NCBI GenBank assembly: GCA_009926625.1
Contig: RFON01000010.1
Coordinates: forward strand, 1-64,000
From: Planctomycetota bacterium
GTDB lineage: Bacteria > Planctomycetota > Phycisphaerae > Phycisphaerales > SM1A02
Direction of reading: 5' to 3'
Length of the DNA: 64,000 nt
Part shown: in pieces, positions 20,407 through 29,112 of the stretch
How positions within the stretch are numbered: the stretch's first letter is position 1
Layout: each line of letters begins with the position of its first letter
Notes under the pieces: generated by a model
The model's input: only the letters and a program-made list of their open reading frames with translations
Databases searched by the model: none
Told to the model about the DNA's origin: nothing
Program-made: the position numbers and the translations under genes

Positions 20407-20796
20407 ATGGTCATGATCCCCCAAAGCGCAGTCGATCGTCGTGCAGCCGATCGTTTCTCGCCGCAGGTGGGCTACAGCCGCGTCGTTGTGTCCGTGGACA
20501 AGCCCGACCATTCACATGATGAGTTCGAAGGACATGCCTATGACGTGTCCGTAAGTGGTCTGCGGTTTGAACTCGATGAGCCGCTTGAAGAAGGCACTCC
20601 AATCGAAGTGGAACTTCACCTGCCTGGCATGCTGCAGTCGATCCGATCGACGGGCCGCGTCGTGCGGGTGCTTGACGAATTTGACGATGCCGGGCCTCAG
20701 CGTATGGCGGTGACATTTCGCTCGTTTTCGTCGCCGCTCGATGCATCGCGACTGACGAAGCATCTCGCGAGCGGATACTTCGGTCCAGAGCGCTGA
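20407..20796 (+). CDS. PilZ-domain protein
   Basis: A protein of about 129 residues with a PilZ domain, the common receptor for cyclic di-GMP. The second ligand motif is read as YDVSVSGLRFELDEPL (D-x-S-x-x-G form), and an RR in SAVDRRAADRF near the N-terminus fits the RxxxR-like first motif. The start is uncertain: the frame opens at ATG 20323, but the domain begins after ATG 20407 or 20413, and none has a clear Shine-Dalgarno sequence. It precedes rnc by 35 bases on the same strand. The output is unknown. Confidence 0.75.
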   Translation: MVMIPQSAVDRRAADRFSPQVGYSRVVVSVDKPDHSHDEFEGHAYDVSVSGLRFELDEPLEEGTPIEVELHLPGMLQSIRSTGRVVRVLDEFDDAGPQRMAVTFRSFSSPLDASRLTKHLASGYFGPER

Positions 20797-20831
20797 CGCG
20801 CTCGGCGGAGCTTGGCGGCGCGGAGAGCCTG

Positions 20832-21665
20832 ATGCCGATCGGTCCCGAAGTTCAGGCACACATCGAGTCCATCTTGGCGCATCGTTTCGCCGACCCGGCG
20901 TTGATCGCATGTGCGCTTACGCATGCGTCGTTCGCAGCCGTTCGGGCCGACAGCAACGAACGCCTCGAACTGTTGGGTGACAGCGTCTTTGGATTTGTCG
21001 TCTGTGAGCACCTCTTCGTCCGCTACCCCGACGCCGACGAGGGCACGCTCACGAAGATCAAGTCCTACCTTGTCAGCCGCGCCAAGTGCGCCGAGTACTC
21101 CGCGCATCTCGGGCTGTCGCCACTGATTGTTGTCGGGAAGGGGTTTTCCGGAAGCTCGCTGCCCGCATCGATCGCCGGCAGTTGTTTCGAGGCGCTTGTG
21201 GCCGCGCTCTACCTCGATGCGGGGCTCGATGCGGCCCGAGCGTTCGTGCTCCGCACTGTCGAACCGCATGTGGATTCGGCATATCGCACGGGGCACCAGA
21301 TGAACTTCAAGAGCGTTCTCCAGCAGGTGGCTCAGGCCATCAGCGAGGGCGTTCCGACCTACAGCGTTGTTGATCAGCAGGGACCCGATCACTCCAAGTC
21401 CTTCGCAGTCCGCGCTGAAATCGGCAATCGGGCGTTCGAGCCGCAGTGGGGGCTCACCAAGAAGGCGGCTGAACAGGCAGCAGCACTCGCCGCACTTCGT
21501 GAGCTCGGGCTTGCCGAGGGGGAGGATCCTGAGGTGCAGATCTTCCTCGATCGCTTGTCGCCCGACGCTCAGGCAAGCGCATCGGCAAGTGATGCTGCGA
21601 GAGCTGAGGCGACGGCGTCGGGTGACGCATCACCATCGACCGTCAAGTCGGCAAGAGCCTCGTAG
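20832..21665 (+). CDS. rnc: Ribonuclease III
   Basis: Double-strand-specific RNase that processes rRNA precursors and regulatory RNAs. The 277-residue product has the signature NERLELLGDSVFGFVV with the catalytic acids, a second acidic site in GSCFEALVAALYLDAG, and a C-terminal double-stranded RNA-binding domain (KSVLQQVAQAISEGVPTY to KKAAEQAAALAALRELG). The last 40 residues are a low-complexity Ala/Ser tail not usual in the family; this tail is encoded where the gene overlaps the convergent aroK by 97 bases. ATG 20832 has GGAG six bases upstream. Confidence 0.93.
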   Translation: MPIGPEVQAHIESILAHRFADPALIACALTHASFAAVRADSNERLELLGDSVFGFVVCEHLFVRYPDADEGTLTKIKSYLVSRAKCAEYSAHLGLSPLIVVGKGFSGSSLPASIAGSCFEALVAALYLDAGLDAARAFVLRTVEPHVDSAYRTGHQMNFKSVLQQVAQAISEGVPTYSVVDQQGPDHSKSFAVRAEIGNRAFEPQWGLTKKAAEQAAALAALRELGLAEGEDPEVQIFLDRLSPDAQASASASDAARAEATASGDASPSTVKSARAS

Positions 21666-22129
21666 GCGGCTCGTCGCGCGCTGTCGAGTCCAGCGAGTTC
21701 GTGTTCGAGGGGCTCGGCGCTCAAGCGTGGTCGGTCGCCTTCGTGTGTGCGGAGGCGTTCCACCAACTTCGGCAGGGAAGTTCGGATCCACACGACGCGC
21801 CAACCGTCGGTACGCGCGCGCTGCAGCGCGGCGCTGACGCAAGGGTTGCTCGGTGCACCACCACCGACTGCCACGACGGCGGACGCGCCTCGCTGAGCAA
21901 CGAGCGGCGCAAGCAGACTGTCAATTGCATCCGCTTCGAGCGCGCGCCAGGCAGATTCGCCGCGCCGCGCAAAGACCTCGCGGATCGATGGGAGCCCCGA
22001 TCGCTGCAGAGCGTGATCATCCAGATCCTGAAATGTCCAGCCAAGCCTTTTCGCGAACAATTGGCCGACGGTGGTCTTTCCCGCTCCCCGCATGCCAACA
22101 AGAACGATCCCCCGAAGCGGAGGTGCCAT
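21569..22129 (-). CDS. aroK: Shikimate kinase
   Basis: Phosphorylates shikimate in the pathway to chorismate. The 186-residue P-loop kinase has Walker A in GMRGAGKTTVG, the shikimate-binding FQDLDDHALQ with DxD-like acids, AVVAVGGGAPSN (GGG motif), and the lid region EGDRPRL. It is the last gene of the minus-strand pho cluster and starts three bases after the stop of rpmH. Its 3' end overlaps the convergent rnc over 97 bases. The C-terminal region after the lid is rich in Ala and matches the low-complexity tail of rnc on the other strand. Confidence 0.9.
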   Translation of the reverse strand: MAPPLRGIVLVGMRGAGKTTVGQLFAKRLGWTFQDLDDHALQRSGLPSIREVFARRGESAWRALEADAIDSLLAPLVAQRGASAVVAVGGGAPSNPCVSAALQRARTDGWRVVWIRTSLPKLVERLRTHEGDRPRLSAEPLEHELAGLDSARRAAYEALADLTVDGDASPDAVASALAASLADALA

Positions 22130-22132
22130 CTC

Positions 22133-22267
22133 TCAGCGCGGATTGATGCGACGACCAACGCGGCGCTTGCGGTTCACAATCTTGCGACCTGCGCGGGTCT
22201 TCATGCGCGCACGGAAGCCCACGGATCGGACCTTCTTGCGGCGACTGGACTTGTGTGGGTAATGCAT
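22133..22267 (-). CDS. rpmH: Ribosomal protein bL34
   Basis: A 44-codon gene. The product starts MHYPHKSSRRKKVRSVGFRA and continues RMKTRAGRKIVNRKRR. The GFRARM-x-T-x-x-GR-x-x-x-x-RR pattern is diagnostic for the large-subunit protein L34. In most bacteria rpmH lies next to dnaA and rnpA; here it sits between phoU (47 bases) and aroK (three bases), nearly 40 kb from dnaA, and no rnpA is seen beside it. No clear Shine-Dalgarno sequence precedes the start. Length and composition fit a functional gene. Confidence 0.93.
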   Translation of the reverse strand: MHYPHKSSRRKKVRSVGFRARMKTRAGRKIVNRKRRVGRRINPR

Positions 22268-22314
22268 GGGGGAAAAGATGGTAGCGGATCATTCGCCCAA
22301 GGCAAGCAGGAACC

Positions 22315-22971
22315 TCAGGCGGGCTGGTGGCGAACCACGCGCCCCTCGATGAGGAAGATCACATCGTCGGCGACATGCGCTGCAAGGTCCGCGATCCGTT
22401 CGAAGCGCTGTCCGATACTCAGGAACTCGATCGCAAGTCCCGCGGAGCCCGGATTCCTGTCCATCTGTTCGCGCGCCCAGTTCAGCACCGTCTTGTGGAG
22501 TTCGTCGATCCGCTGGTCGGAGCGCCGCACTTGGCGGCACAACTGTGCATCCTCGTTCCCGAGCGCGGAGAGCACATCGCCGAGCATCGTGCGTGAGCCG
22601 AACGAGAGATCGACGAGCACGGACGGCAGTTCAACGGCGTCCATCTGGCTCAACTTGATGATGCGCTTGGCGATCCCGCGGGCGAGGTCGCCGATGCGCT
22701 CCAGTTCGCCGCTGATTCGAATCACTGCGAGGACGAAGCGCAGGTCGGTTGCAACTGGATGGGCAAGCGCAAGCAATCGCATGCACTGTGCTTCGATCGC
22801 CACTTCCATGCGGTCGATTTCGTCATCGCCTTGGCGCACCGACTGCGCCGTGTCGAGATCCGAGTCCACGAGCGAGTCCACGACTGCGTTCACCCGCTGC
22901 TCCACCAAGGCGCCCATGCTGAGCAGCGAACGGCGCAGTTCCACGATTTCGTTCTGCAGGTTGACTGCCAT
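22315..22971 (-). CDS. phoU: Phosphate signalling protein PhoU
   Basis: A 218-residue helical protein that links the Pst transporter to the PhoR kinase and represses the Pho response when phosphate is ample. It has the two tandem three-helix bundles of the family, with E-x-x-R-x-x-D metal-site motifs: ISGELERIGDLARGIAKR in the first half and GQRFERIADLAAHVADD in the second. The frame is open far upstream inside pstB, but ATG 22971 (MAVNLQNEIVELRR) is the family start, 14 bases after the pstB stop. It is the last of the canonical pst/pho genes in this run. Confidence 0.93.
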   Translation of the reverse strand: MAVNLQNEIVELRRSLLSMGALVEQRVNAVVDSLVDSDLDTAQSVRQGDDEIDRMEVAIEAQCMRLLALAHPVATDLRFVLAVIRISGELERIGDLARGIAKRIIKLSQMDAVELPSVLVDLSFGSRTMLGDVLSALGNEDAQLCRQVRRSDQRIDELHKTVLNWAREQMDRNPGSAGLAIEFLSIGQRFERIADLAAHVADDVIFLIEGRVVRHQPA

Positions 22972-22985
22972 GCCGCCCTCGGTCG

Positions 22986-23873
22986 TCAGCCGAATCGACC
23001 GGAGACATAGTCCTCGGTCTGCTTCTGTGCGGGAGATGTGAAGAGCACGTCCGTCGGACCGTTCTCGACGAGCTTTCCTTCGTAGAAGAACGCCGTGCTG
23101 TCGGAGATTCGTGATGCCTGCTGCATGTTGTGCGTCACGATCACGATCGTATAGTTCGAGCGCAACTGTCGTATCAGGGACTCGATGGATGCCGTTGAAC
23201 GGGGATCGAGTGCCGAGCACGGCTCGTCCATCAACAACACCTCGGGATCCACGGCCAGCGCGCGCGCGATGCAAAGCCTCTGCTGCTGTCCACCCGACAG
23301 CCCAAGCGCTGGACTGCCAAGGCGGTCCTTCACCTCGTCCCACAGCGCCGCGGCTCGAAGCGCTTTCTCGACCAGTTCGTCGAGGTCCGCGCGGGTGAGG
23401 CGGTAGTGCAGCCGAGCCCCGAACGCAACATTCTCGCGGATCGACTTGGGGAACGGGTTGGGCTTCTGGAAGACCATGCCCACGCGCCTGCGCAGCGCGA
23501 CGACATCCACGCCGCGACCGAGCAGGTCGCTTCCGTGCAGGGCGAGCGATCCTTCGGCGCGTGCCCCTGCGATCGAGTCGTTCATGCGGTTCACCCAGCG
23601 CAGCAGCGTGCTCTTCCCGCAGCCCGATGGACCGATGAACGCGCACACCTGATGTTCGGGGATGTCGAGGTCAATCGACTGCAAGACTTGGTGCTCGCCG
23701 TACCAGGCGTTGAAGCGTCGCATCGCCACCGTGGCGCGCTGCGTCGGCGTGGATGGACGCGATGTACCCGCCGCGGCACTCGCGGTGTGCGGCACCTCGG
23801 TGCTGGGGTGGCGCTGGGGCGCGGGCAGATCAGCGGGCTGGGTCATTGTGGTGCTTTCGGGCGGCGGGTTCAT
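22986..23873 (-). CDS. pstB: Phosphate ABC transporter ATP-binding protein
   Basis: ATPase of the high-affinity phosphate importer. Motifs are Walker [12 protein letters not shown] (residues 81-91), the PstB-type Q-loop [12 protein letters not shown], the signature [15 protein letters not shown], and Walker [14 protein letters not shown]. The start ATG 23873 shares one base with the pstA stop (TGATG), or ATG 23846 could be used. Either way an extra 40-50 residues rich in Pro, Ser, Thr and Ala precede the ABC domain, which usually starts within 10-15 residues. The tail YVSGRFG is typical of PstB. Confidence 0.95.
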   Translation of the reverse strand: MNPPPESTTMTQPADLPAPQRHPSTEVPHTASAAAGTSRPSTPTQRATVAMRRFNAWYGEHQVLQSIDLDIPEHQVCAFIGPSGCGKSTLLRWVNRMNDSIAGARAEGSLALHGSDLLGRGVDVVALRRRVGMVFQKPNPFPKSIRENVAFGARLHYRLTRADLDELVEKALRAAALWDEVKDRLGSPALGLSGGQQQRLCIARALAVDPEVLLMDEPCSALDPRSTASIESLIRQLRSNYTIVIVTHNMQQASRISDSTAFFYEGKLVENGPTDVLFTSPAQKQTEDYVSGRFG

Positions 23874-24844
23874 CAGGACTGGAGCGGCTTCTGGAATGAT
23901 TGTCGGACGAAGATGGCGAGGGCGTTGAACGTCACGAGAACGGCGAGCTGGACGATGATGGCTGCAGCTGCGATGCGGTGGAACTCCTCCTGCGGGCGAC
24001 CTGACCAGTTGTAGATCTGCATCGGAAGGACCGTAAAGTCGCTCATGAGGTTGGAGGGTGTCTGCAAGACCATCAGGAAACCGCCAATCACCAGCAGCGG
24101 TGCCGCCTCGCCGAGCGCGCGGCTGACTGAAAGTATCGCGCCGGTCATCATGGTTGGAAGCGCAGCCGGCAGCGTGACCCGCCACGCCACCTGCCACGGG
24201 GTTGATCCAAGCGCCTGCGCCGCTTGCCGCAGCGATCGTGGCACCGCCCGCAGCGCTTCCTGACTTGCGGTGATCATGATTGGCAGCACCACGAGCGCGA
24301 GCGTGAGCCCGCCTGCGAGCACACCGGGCCCGAACGGAACCTGGATGAACCACAGGCTGTCTGGATCACCTGGAGCGACGATCCGCAGGGAACTCCAATC
24401 CACCGAGAACGACAGTGGCGATTCGCCGGCACGGAAGCCGAGGAAGCGGACGAATACGGCGAGCGCAAGCAGTCCGTACACGATGCTCGGCACGCCGGCA
24501 AGGTTGGAGATGTTCAGTTGGATGATCCCTTGCAGCCGCGACTTCTTCGCATACTCCTCCAGGTACAGCGCCGTGCCGATGCCCATGGGAATGGCAACGA
24601 GCGCACAGATGGCGCAGACCCATACCGATCCAGCCAAAGGCGCAAGGATTCCCGCGCTGGCTGCCTTCCGCGAGGCAAAGGATGTGAGGAACTTCCAGGA
24701 GAGTGAACCTGATCCCTCGATGGCGATGGTCAGCAGCAGCGCAGCGAGCGCAGCAACCGCGATGCACGCAGCCAAGGCACATGTCACCAAGACGACATGG
24801 CTCATGCGCAGTCGCGATGCCAACGGTGCGTGCGGTCGCGTCAC
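23873..24844 (-). CDS. pstA: Phosphate ABC transporter permease PstA
   Basis: Inner-membrane permease subunit, 323 residues, with about six transmembrane helices. The cytoplasmic coupling loop carries [20 protein letters not shown] and GSTPWQV, the EAA motif of this family, followed by [20 protein letters not shown]. The N-terminal periplasmic segment [20 protein letters not shown] fits PstA. The start overlaps the pstC stop in an ATGA junction, and the stop shares a base with the pstB start, so pstC-A-B are translationally linked. Confidence 0.95.
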   Translation of the reverse strand: MTRPHAPLASRLRMSHVVLVTCALAACIAVAALAALLLTIAIEGSGSLSWKFLTSFASRKAASAGILAPLAGSVWVCAICALVAIPMGIGTALYLEEYAKKSRLQGIIQLNISNLAGVPSIVYGLLALAVFVRFLGFRAGESPLSFSVDWSSLRIVAPGDPDSLWFIQVPFGPGVLAGGLTLALVVLPIMITASQEALRAVPRSLRQAAQALGSTPWQVAWRVTLPAALPTMMTGAILSVSRALGEAAPLLVIGGFLMVLQTPSNLMSDFTVLPMQIYNWSGRPQEEFHRIAAAAIIVQLAVLVTFNALAIFVRQSFQKPLQS

Positions 24845-25815
24845 TCGTACACCTCACGGTACCTGCGCAGGATGAGCGCGCCGACCCATGTCATGACGAA
24901 AGTGAAGGCAAACAGGGTGAACGCAACCGCGTAGCTGGACTGGTACTCGATGCCGCCAGCGGGGGCGTCGCCGAGGAACACCTGCACCATCCAAGCGGTC
25001 ATCGTCTGGACCTGCGCTGAAGGATTGAGCGTCAACTGCGCGACACTGCCGCCTGCGGCAAGTGCCACGATCATCGTCTCGCCGATGGCGCGGGTGATCG
25101 CCAGCAGGAACGAGGCCACGATTCCCGAGAGTGCAGCGGGGATCACCACGCGCAGGATCGTCTCTGCCTTGGTCGATCCGAGCGCAAGTGACCCGTCGCG
25201 CAGCGACTGGGGAACGGCCCGCAGCGCATCCTCGGCAAGCGAACTGACGATCGGCAGGATCATGATGCCGACGGCGATCCCCGCACTCATGGCACTGTGC
25301 GTGCCGAACGAACTGGAGATCGGCTGCAGGAGGTTTGGCGTGATGAAGGTCAGTGCGAAGAATCCGTAGACAACGGTCGGAATGCCGGCGAGGATCTCCA
25401 GCAAGGACTTGACGACCCCACGGACGCGCGGGGGCGCGTACTCACTGAGGTAGACAGCGGTCAGCAGCCCGAGCGGCAGCGCAAACACGGCAGCAATCGC
25501 CGTCACCAGCAGCGTTCCGCACACGAGCGATGTGACGCCGAAGCGAGGCGGGTCGCTCAGCAACGGGCTCCAGAGTGAGTCGCCGAGAAAGTCCGAGATG
25601 GGCACGAGGATCTGCCCATCCGCGCCGCGCATGGTGAAGAAGCCCCATGTCTCCCGAACGAGGATCACGATGATGCCGACCGTGGTCGCGATGCTGAGCA
25701 GCGTGAGCAGGAACAGCGCACCCTCGATGAGGCGCTCGATGCCCGCGCGCAGTCGCAGGCGCGCGGGGCGCGCCCGCGGGCTGATGAATGTCGGCGATGC
25801 CGGCAACGATGTCAT
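24841..25815 (-). CDS. pstC: Phosphate ABC transporter permease PstC
   Basis: The other inner-membrane subunit of the phosphate importer, 324 residues. It has an N-terminal helix (ALFLLTLLSIATTVGIIVIL), the coupling loop SLAEDALRAVPQSLRDGSLA and LGSTKAETILRVVIPAALSG, and then ITRAIGETMIVALAAGG, all typical of PstC. The region YGFFALTFITPNLLQPISS also fits the family. It starts 63 bases after pstS and ends overlapping pstA. Together with PstA it forms the channel for phosphate delivered by PstS. Confidence 0.95.
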   Translation of the reverse strand: MTSLPASPTFISPRARPARLRLRAGIERLIEGALFLLTLLSIATTVGIIVILVRETWGFFTMRGADGQILVPISDFLGDSLWSPLLSDPPRFGVTSLVCGTLLVTAIAAVFALPLGLLTAVYLSEYAPPRVRGVVKSLLEILAGIPTVVYGFFALTFITPNLLQPISSSFGTHSAMSAGIAVGIMILPIVSSLAEDALRAVPQSLRDGSLALGSTKAETILRVVIPAALSGIVASFLLAITRAIGETMIVALAAGGSVAQLTLNPSAQVQTMTAWMVQVFLGDAPAGGIEYQSSYAVAFTLFAFTFVMTWVGALILRRYREVYE

Positions 25816-25878
25816 GGCTGACTCTGGGAAGAGGGGGCGCCGAGCGGATGCAGAGGAGTCGAGACGCTTGCGGTCATG

Positions 25879-26883
25879 TCACTTGAAGATCGCGGAGAAC
25901 TTCCCTTCCACCCGCTTGCCGTCCTTCACGAACTGCGTGCCGGTGCGGCGCGCAACCCAATTCGCTGTTGACTTCGCGAGTTGGTCCTTTGTCAGTGGAA
26001 GGCAGCCCACTTCGGTGGCGAGGTCGGATGCCTTGGTGAGGTAGAAGTCGATGTACGCGGCGACTTCCGCGCGAAGCGCATCCTTCGCGTTCACATAGAG
26101 GAAAAGCGGCCGGATGAGCGGATAGGTTTCGTCCAGCACGGTCGCAGCCGACGGGACAACAGGGGTTCCAGCTGCACCGATGACTGGCACCGCGCGAAGG
26201 CGGCTGACATTCTCCGCATAGAAGGCAATGCCGAAGAAGCCGATGGCATCGACATCGCCGGCAACACCGAGCACCAGCACATTGTCATCTTCGCTGACAC
26301 TGATGTCGGTGCGGATCTTTACATCCTTCCCCATCACGGCATCCTTGAAGTAGTCAAAGGTGCCAGAGTCCGTGCCGGGTGAATAGCGTTTGATCGGGCG
26401 GTCTGGCCAGGACGGATCGACTTCCTTCCAGGTGCGCGGCCCACCCTCGGAGAAAATCCGGCGAGCGAGTTCAATCGAGATGGACTTCAGCCAGTCGTTC
26501 TTCGGGTGCACCACGAAGCAAAGTGTGTCGATCGCGATCGGAACCTCGACGAACTCGATCTTCGCGCTTGTTGTCATGGCCAACTCGGTCGGCGCGATGG
26601 GGCGCGACGCATCCGCGATGGCAGTCTCGCCGTGACAGAAGCGCTTGAATCCGCCTCCCGTGCCCGAGACTCCCACGGTGACATTCACTCGCGGAGCGAC
26701 CTTGGCGAACTCCTCAGTGACCGCTTCCGTGAGCGGGAAAACCGTCGACGAGCCATCGATTCGGATGGAACCGCGAAGGGACTTGGTGTCGGTGGGCGCT
26801 TGCGAAACGCTGCTGGCGGCGGTGAGCACGAGGGTCGCCGTGGCGGCGAACGCAACGAGAGTCACGGGATTCGGTATGAGCAT
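25879..26883 (-). CDS. pstS: Phosphate-binding protein PstS
   Basis: Extracytoplasmic receptor of the phosphate importer, 334 residues with a signal peptide (VAFAATATLVLTAASSVSQA). Phosphate-binding loops are visible: IDGSSTVFPLTEAV near the mature N-terminus, GVSGTGGGFKRFCHGE, and YSPGTDSGTFDYF. The sequence looks like the SphX/PstS group with DASRPI after the first lobe crossover. It lies 35 bases after phoR, and the whole array phoB-phoR-pstS-C-A-B-phoU reads in one direction. Induction by phosphate starvation is expected from the family; I did not find a convincing Pho box. Confidence 0.93.
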   Translation of the reverse strand: MLIPNPVTLVAFAATATLVLTAASSVSQAPTDTKSLRGSIRIDGSSTVFPLTEAVTEEFAKVAPRVNVTVGVSGTGGGFKRFCHGETAIADASRPIAPTELAMTTSAKIEFVEVPIAIDTLCFVVHPKNDWLKSISIELARRIFSEGGPRTWKEVDPSWPDRPIKRYSPGTDSGTFDYFKDAVMGKDVKIRTDISVSEDDNVLVLGVAGDVDAIGFFGIAFYAENVSRLRAVPVIGAAGTPVVPSAATVLDETYPLIRPLFLYVNAKDALRAEVAAYIDFYLTKASDLATEVGCLPLTKDQLAKSTANWVARRTGTQFVKDGKRVEGKFSAIFK

Positions 26884-26918
26884 CGTTGAATCGTCCCCGA
26901 TGGAGGCGCAGTTCGTGT

Positions 26919-28298
26919 TCAGATTCCGTTCATTTGGCGGAACCCGCGGGGAATCCGCAGCGTGAAAACGGTTCCACCTTCGGTCGGGCAGTCGACCGAT
27001 GCAGAACCGCCGTGCACCATGGCAATGTGCTTGACGATCGCGAGTCCGAGGCCCGTGCCACCCGCTTCACGACTCCGTGCTGCATCGACGCGGTAGAAGC
27101 GTTCAAAGAGCCGTGGCAGATGCTCAGCCGCCACGCCAGGACCTTCATCGCGCACGGTGAGTTCTGCGAAGCCGTTGGCGAGGTTGCCGCTGATCTCCAC
27201 GGTGGTGCCCTCTCGGGAATACTTCAGCGCGTTGGAGAGCAGGTTCAACACGGCTTGGCAGAGCAGGCTCGCGTTGACCGTTGCGTGCAGGTCTTCTGGA
27301 ACGCTGTTGCGAATGACCATGTGGCGTGCTTGTGCCATGAGTGCCACCTGCGCACACGCATCCTCCGCCACGGTGCGCAGTGGGGTTTGCTCGAAGTCGA
27401 GATGGGTTGACACGCGCGGCTGATCGAGGAATGCCAGCAGGAGGATGTCCTCGATGAGTGTCGAGAGTCGGATGGTGCTGCGGTGGATGACGCCGAGGAA
27501 GTGGCGAACCTGCTCGGGGTCATCGGTGCCGATGTCGAGCAGCGTTTCCACATAGCCCTTGATGTTGGTGATCGGCGTGCGGAGCTCATGCGACACATTT
27601 GCAGCGAAGTCCGCGCGGACATTCTCCAGTCGTCGCAGGCGCGTGACATCGTCGAGCGCCAGCAGCACGCCGCCGCTGCTCGTTCCACTGAGCGGTTCGC
27701 CTGCAACCATCAATGTCTCCGCGCCTGCACCCGTGAGTCGGACTTCAGCGGTGATGGGTTCGGGTGAAACAGCGGCACGCTCGGCGAATGCGAGCAACTC
27801 GGGCTGGCGGATCACTTCGGCGAGCAATCGGCCGCGGTAGTCGGTGGTCTGCAAGCCAAGCACCCGTTCGGCGATCTCGTTCGCGCTGCGGATCCGCAGT
27901 TGTCCGTCGAGCGCGACGAGCCCTGTCTGGATCGCGCTCAGCAGCGTCTGCAGGTCGTCCCGTTCCATCTCAGCCCGCGCGAGCGCCTCGGCGTAACCAC
28001 GCTGTGCCCGCGCGATGCCGCGCTGCAGCCGCAGCGTTCCCTCGTGCGCGGAGTCGGGAAGCGATGCGCCGAGTTCGCCGTCGCCGATCCGAGCCAAGAG
28101 TCCATAGAGGTTCATGACCCGTTCGCGTTCCATGCGACGGGTGATCCATGCAACCGTGGCGGCAGACCCAGCGATCCCGACTCCCAGCAGCGCCGACGGA
28201 CCGATCCCGATGATGACGCCGATGGTCAGCAGCACGAACAGTGCGGCAGCCGCGATGCGGTAGGCGCGCCATGGCGTTCCATCGACGGGTCGCAACAT
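26919..28298 (-). CDS. phoR: Phosphate-regulon sensor histidine kinase
   Basis: A 459-residue membrane kinase. Two hydrophobic helices lie at residues 13-50 with almost no periplasmic loop, as in PhoR, which senses phosphate through the transporter and PhoU rather than directly. Then come a linker, a PAS domain (about 115-215), the phospho-acceptor His in ANVSHELRTPITNIKGY, and the ATPase domain with N box NLLSNALKYSREG, G1 DEGPGV, F box FERFYRV and G2 GGTGLGLAIVKH. It sits 80 bases after phoB and 35 before pstS. Confidence 0.92.
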   Translation of the reverse strand: MLRPVDGTPWRAYRIAAAALFVLLTIGVIIGIGPSALLGVGIAGSAATVAWITRRMERERVMNLYGLLARIGDGELGASLPDSAHEGTLRLQRGIARAQRGYAEALARAEMERDDLQTLLSAIQTGLVALDGQLRIRSANEIAERVLGLQTTDYRGRLLAEVIRQPELLAFAERAAVSPEPITAEVRLTGAGAETLMVAGEPLSGTSSGGVLLALDDVTRLRRLENVRADFAANVSHELRTPITNIKGYVETLLDIGTDDPEQVRHFLGVIHRSTIRLSTLIEDILLLAFLDQPRVSTHLDFEQTPLRTVAEDACAQVALMAQARHMVIRNSVPEDLHATVNASLLCQAVLNLLSNALKYSREGTTVEISGNLANGFAELTVRDEGPGVAAEHLPRLFERFYRVDAARSREAGGTGLGLAIVKHIAMVHGGSASVDCPTEGGTVFTLRIPRGFRQMNGI

Positions 28299-28378
28299 GG
28301 CCCGACTTTACCTGCGGTGCTTCGCCGGCATGCGCAGCAGTCGGAGCCCTCACACTGCGCCGAAGCGCCGCCGCAAAA

Positions 28379-29101
28379 TCACTCCGCGGTCACTGCTTCG
28401 CCATCGGCGAACCGATAGCCGACACCGCGCACCGTTTCGATTGCTTCGCCGAGGTCGCCGATCTTGCGCCGAATCGCAGTGATGTGCACATCGATCGTGC
28501 GCTGGGACAGCACCGTGAGCGGACCGTGGACGGCAGCGATGATCTGATCGCGAGTGCGCACGAAGCCAGGCTTTCGCGCAAGCATGTTGAGCATCTCAAA
28601 CTCCGTGATGGTCAGCGCGACCTGCTTGCCGTTGACGGAAACCTGATGGCGCTCCTTGTCGATCACCAGCTTGCCGCTGCAGCGCACGATCGTGGACTCG
28701 GTTGCCTGCTCGCGCACCGGCGCGGTCGTGCGACGGAGCGCGTTGTGGATTCGCGCCATCAGCACGCGAGGGCTGAAGGGCTTCGTCACATAGTCATCTG
28801 CTCCAAGTTCGATACCACTGACGATGTCGTTTTCGCTGCCTCGCGCCGAGAGCATCACGATCGGAACAGCCCGAGTGTCGTCATGCTCCTTCATTCGCTT
28901 GCACACTTCGAGTCCGTCGAGGTCGGGCAGCATCAGATCGAGGATCATCAACTTCGGAGGGGCTTGGCGCGCCATCTCGAGGGCGCGGCGTCCCGAGCGC
29001 GTGACTGCGCATTCAAAGCCCTCGCGCTGCAGGTGGAATCGCACGAGCTCGCCGATTTCCTGCTCATCCTCAACGATCAAAGCGGTGCTCTTGACGCTCA
29101 T
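28379..29101 (-). CDS. phoB: Phosphate-regulon response regulator
   Basis: An OmpR/PhoB-type transcription factor of 240 residues. The receiver domain has the acidic pair in IVEDEQE, the phospho-acceptor Asp in LMILDLMLPDLDG, Ser in VMLSARG, and Lys in YVTKPFSP. The C-terminal winged helix ends with SQRTIDVHITAIRRKIGDLG and VRGVGYRF. Assignment as PhoB rather than another OmpR paralogue follows from its place ahead of phoR and pstSCAB-phoU. It starts 11 bases after anmK. It would activate the pst genes when phosphorylated by PhoR. Confidence 0.9.
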   Translation of the reverse strand: MSVKSTALIVEDEQEIGELVRFHLQREGFECAVTRSGRRALEMARQAPPKLMILDLMLPDLDGLEVCKRMKEHDDTRAVPIVMLSARGSENDIVSGIELGADDYVTKPFSPRVLMARIHNALRRTTAPVREQATESTIVRCSGKLVIDKERHQVSVNGKQVALTITEFEMLNMLARKPGFVRTRDQIIAAVHGPLTVLSQRTIDVHITAIRRKIGDLGEAIETVRGVGYRFADGEAVTAE

Positions 29102-29112
29102 AAGACCTCAGA

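Noticed and set aside
22972-23646. Upstream extension of the phoU frame
   Set aside because: It lies inside pstB in another frame and has no PhoU-like sequence.
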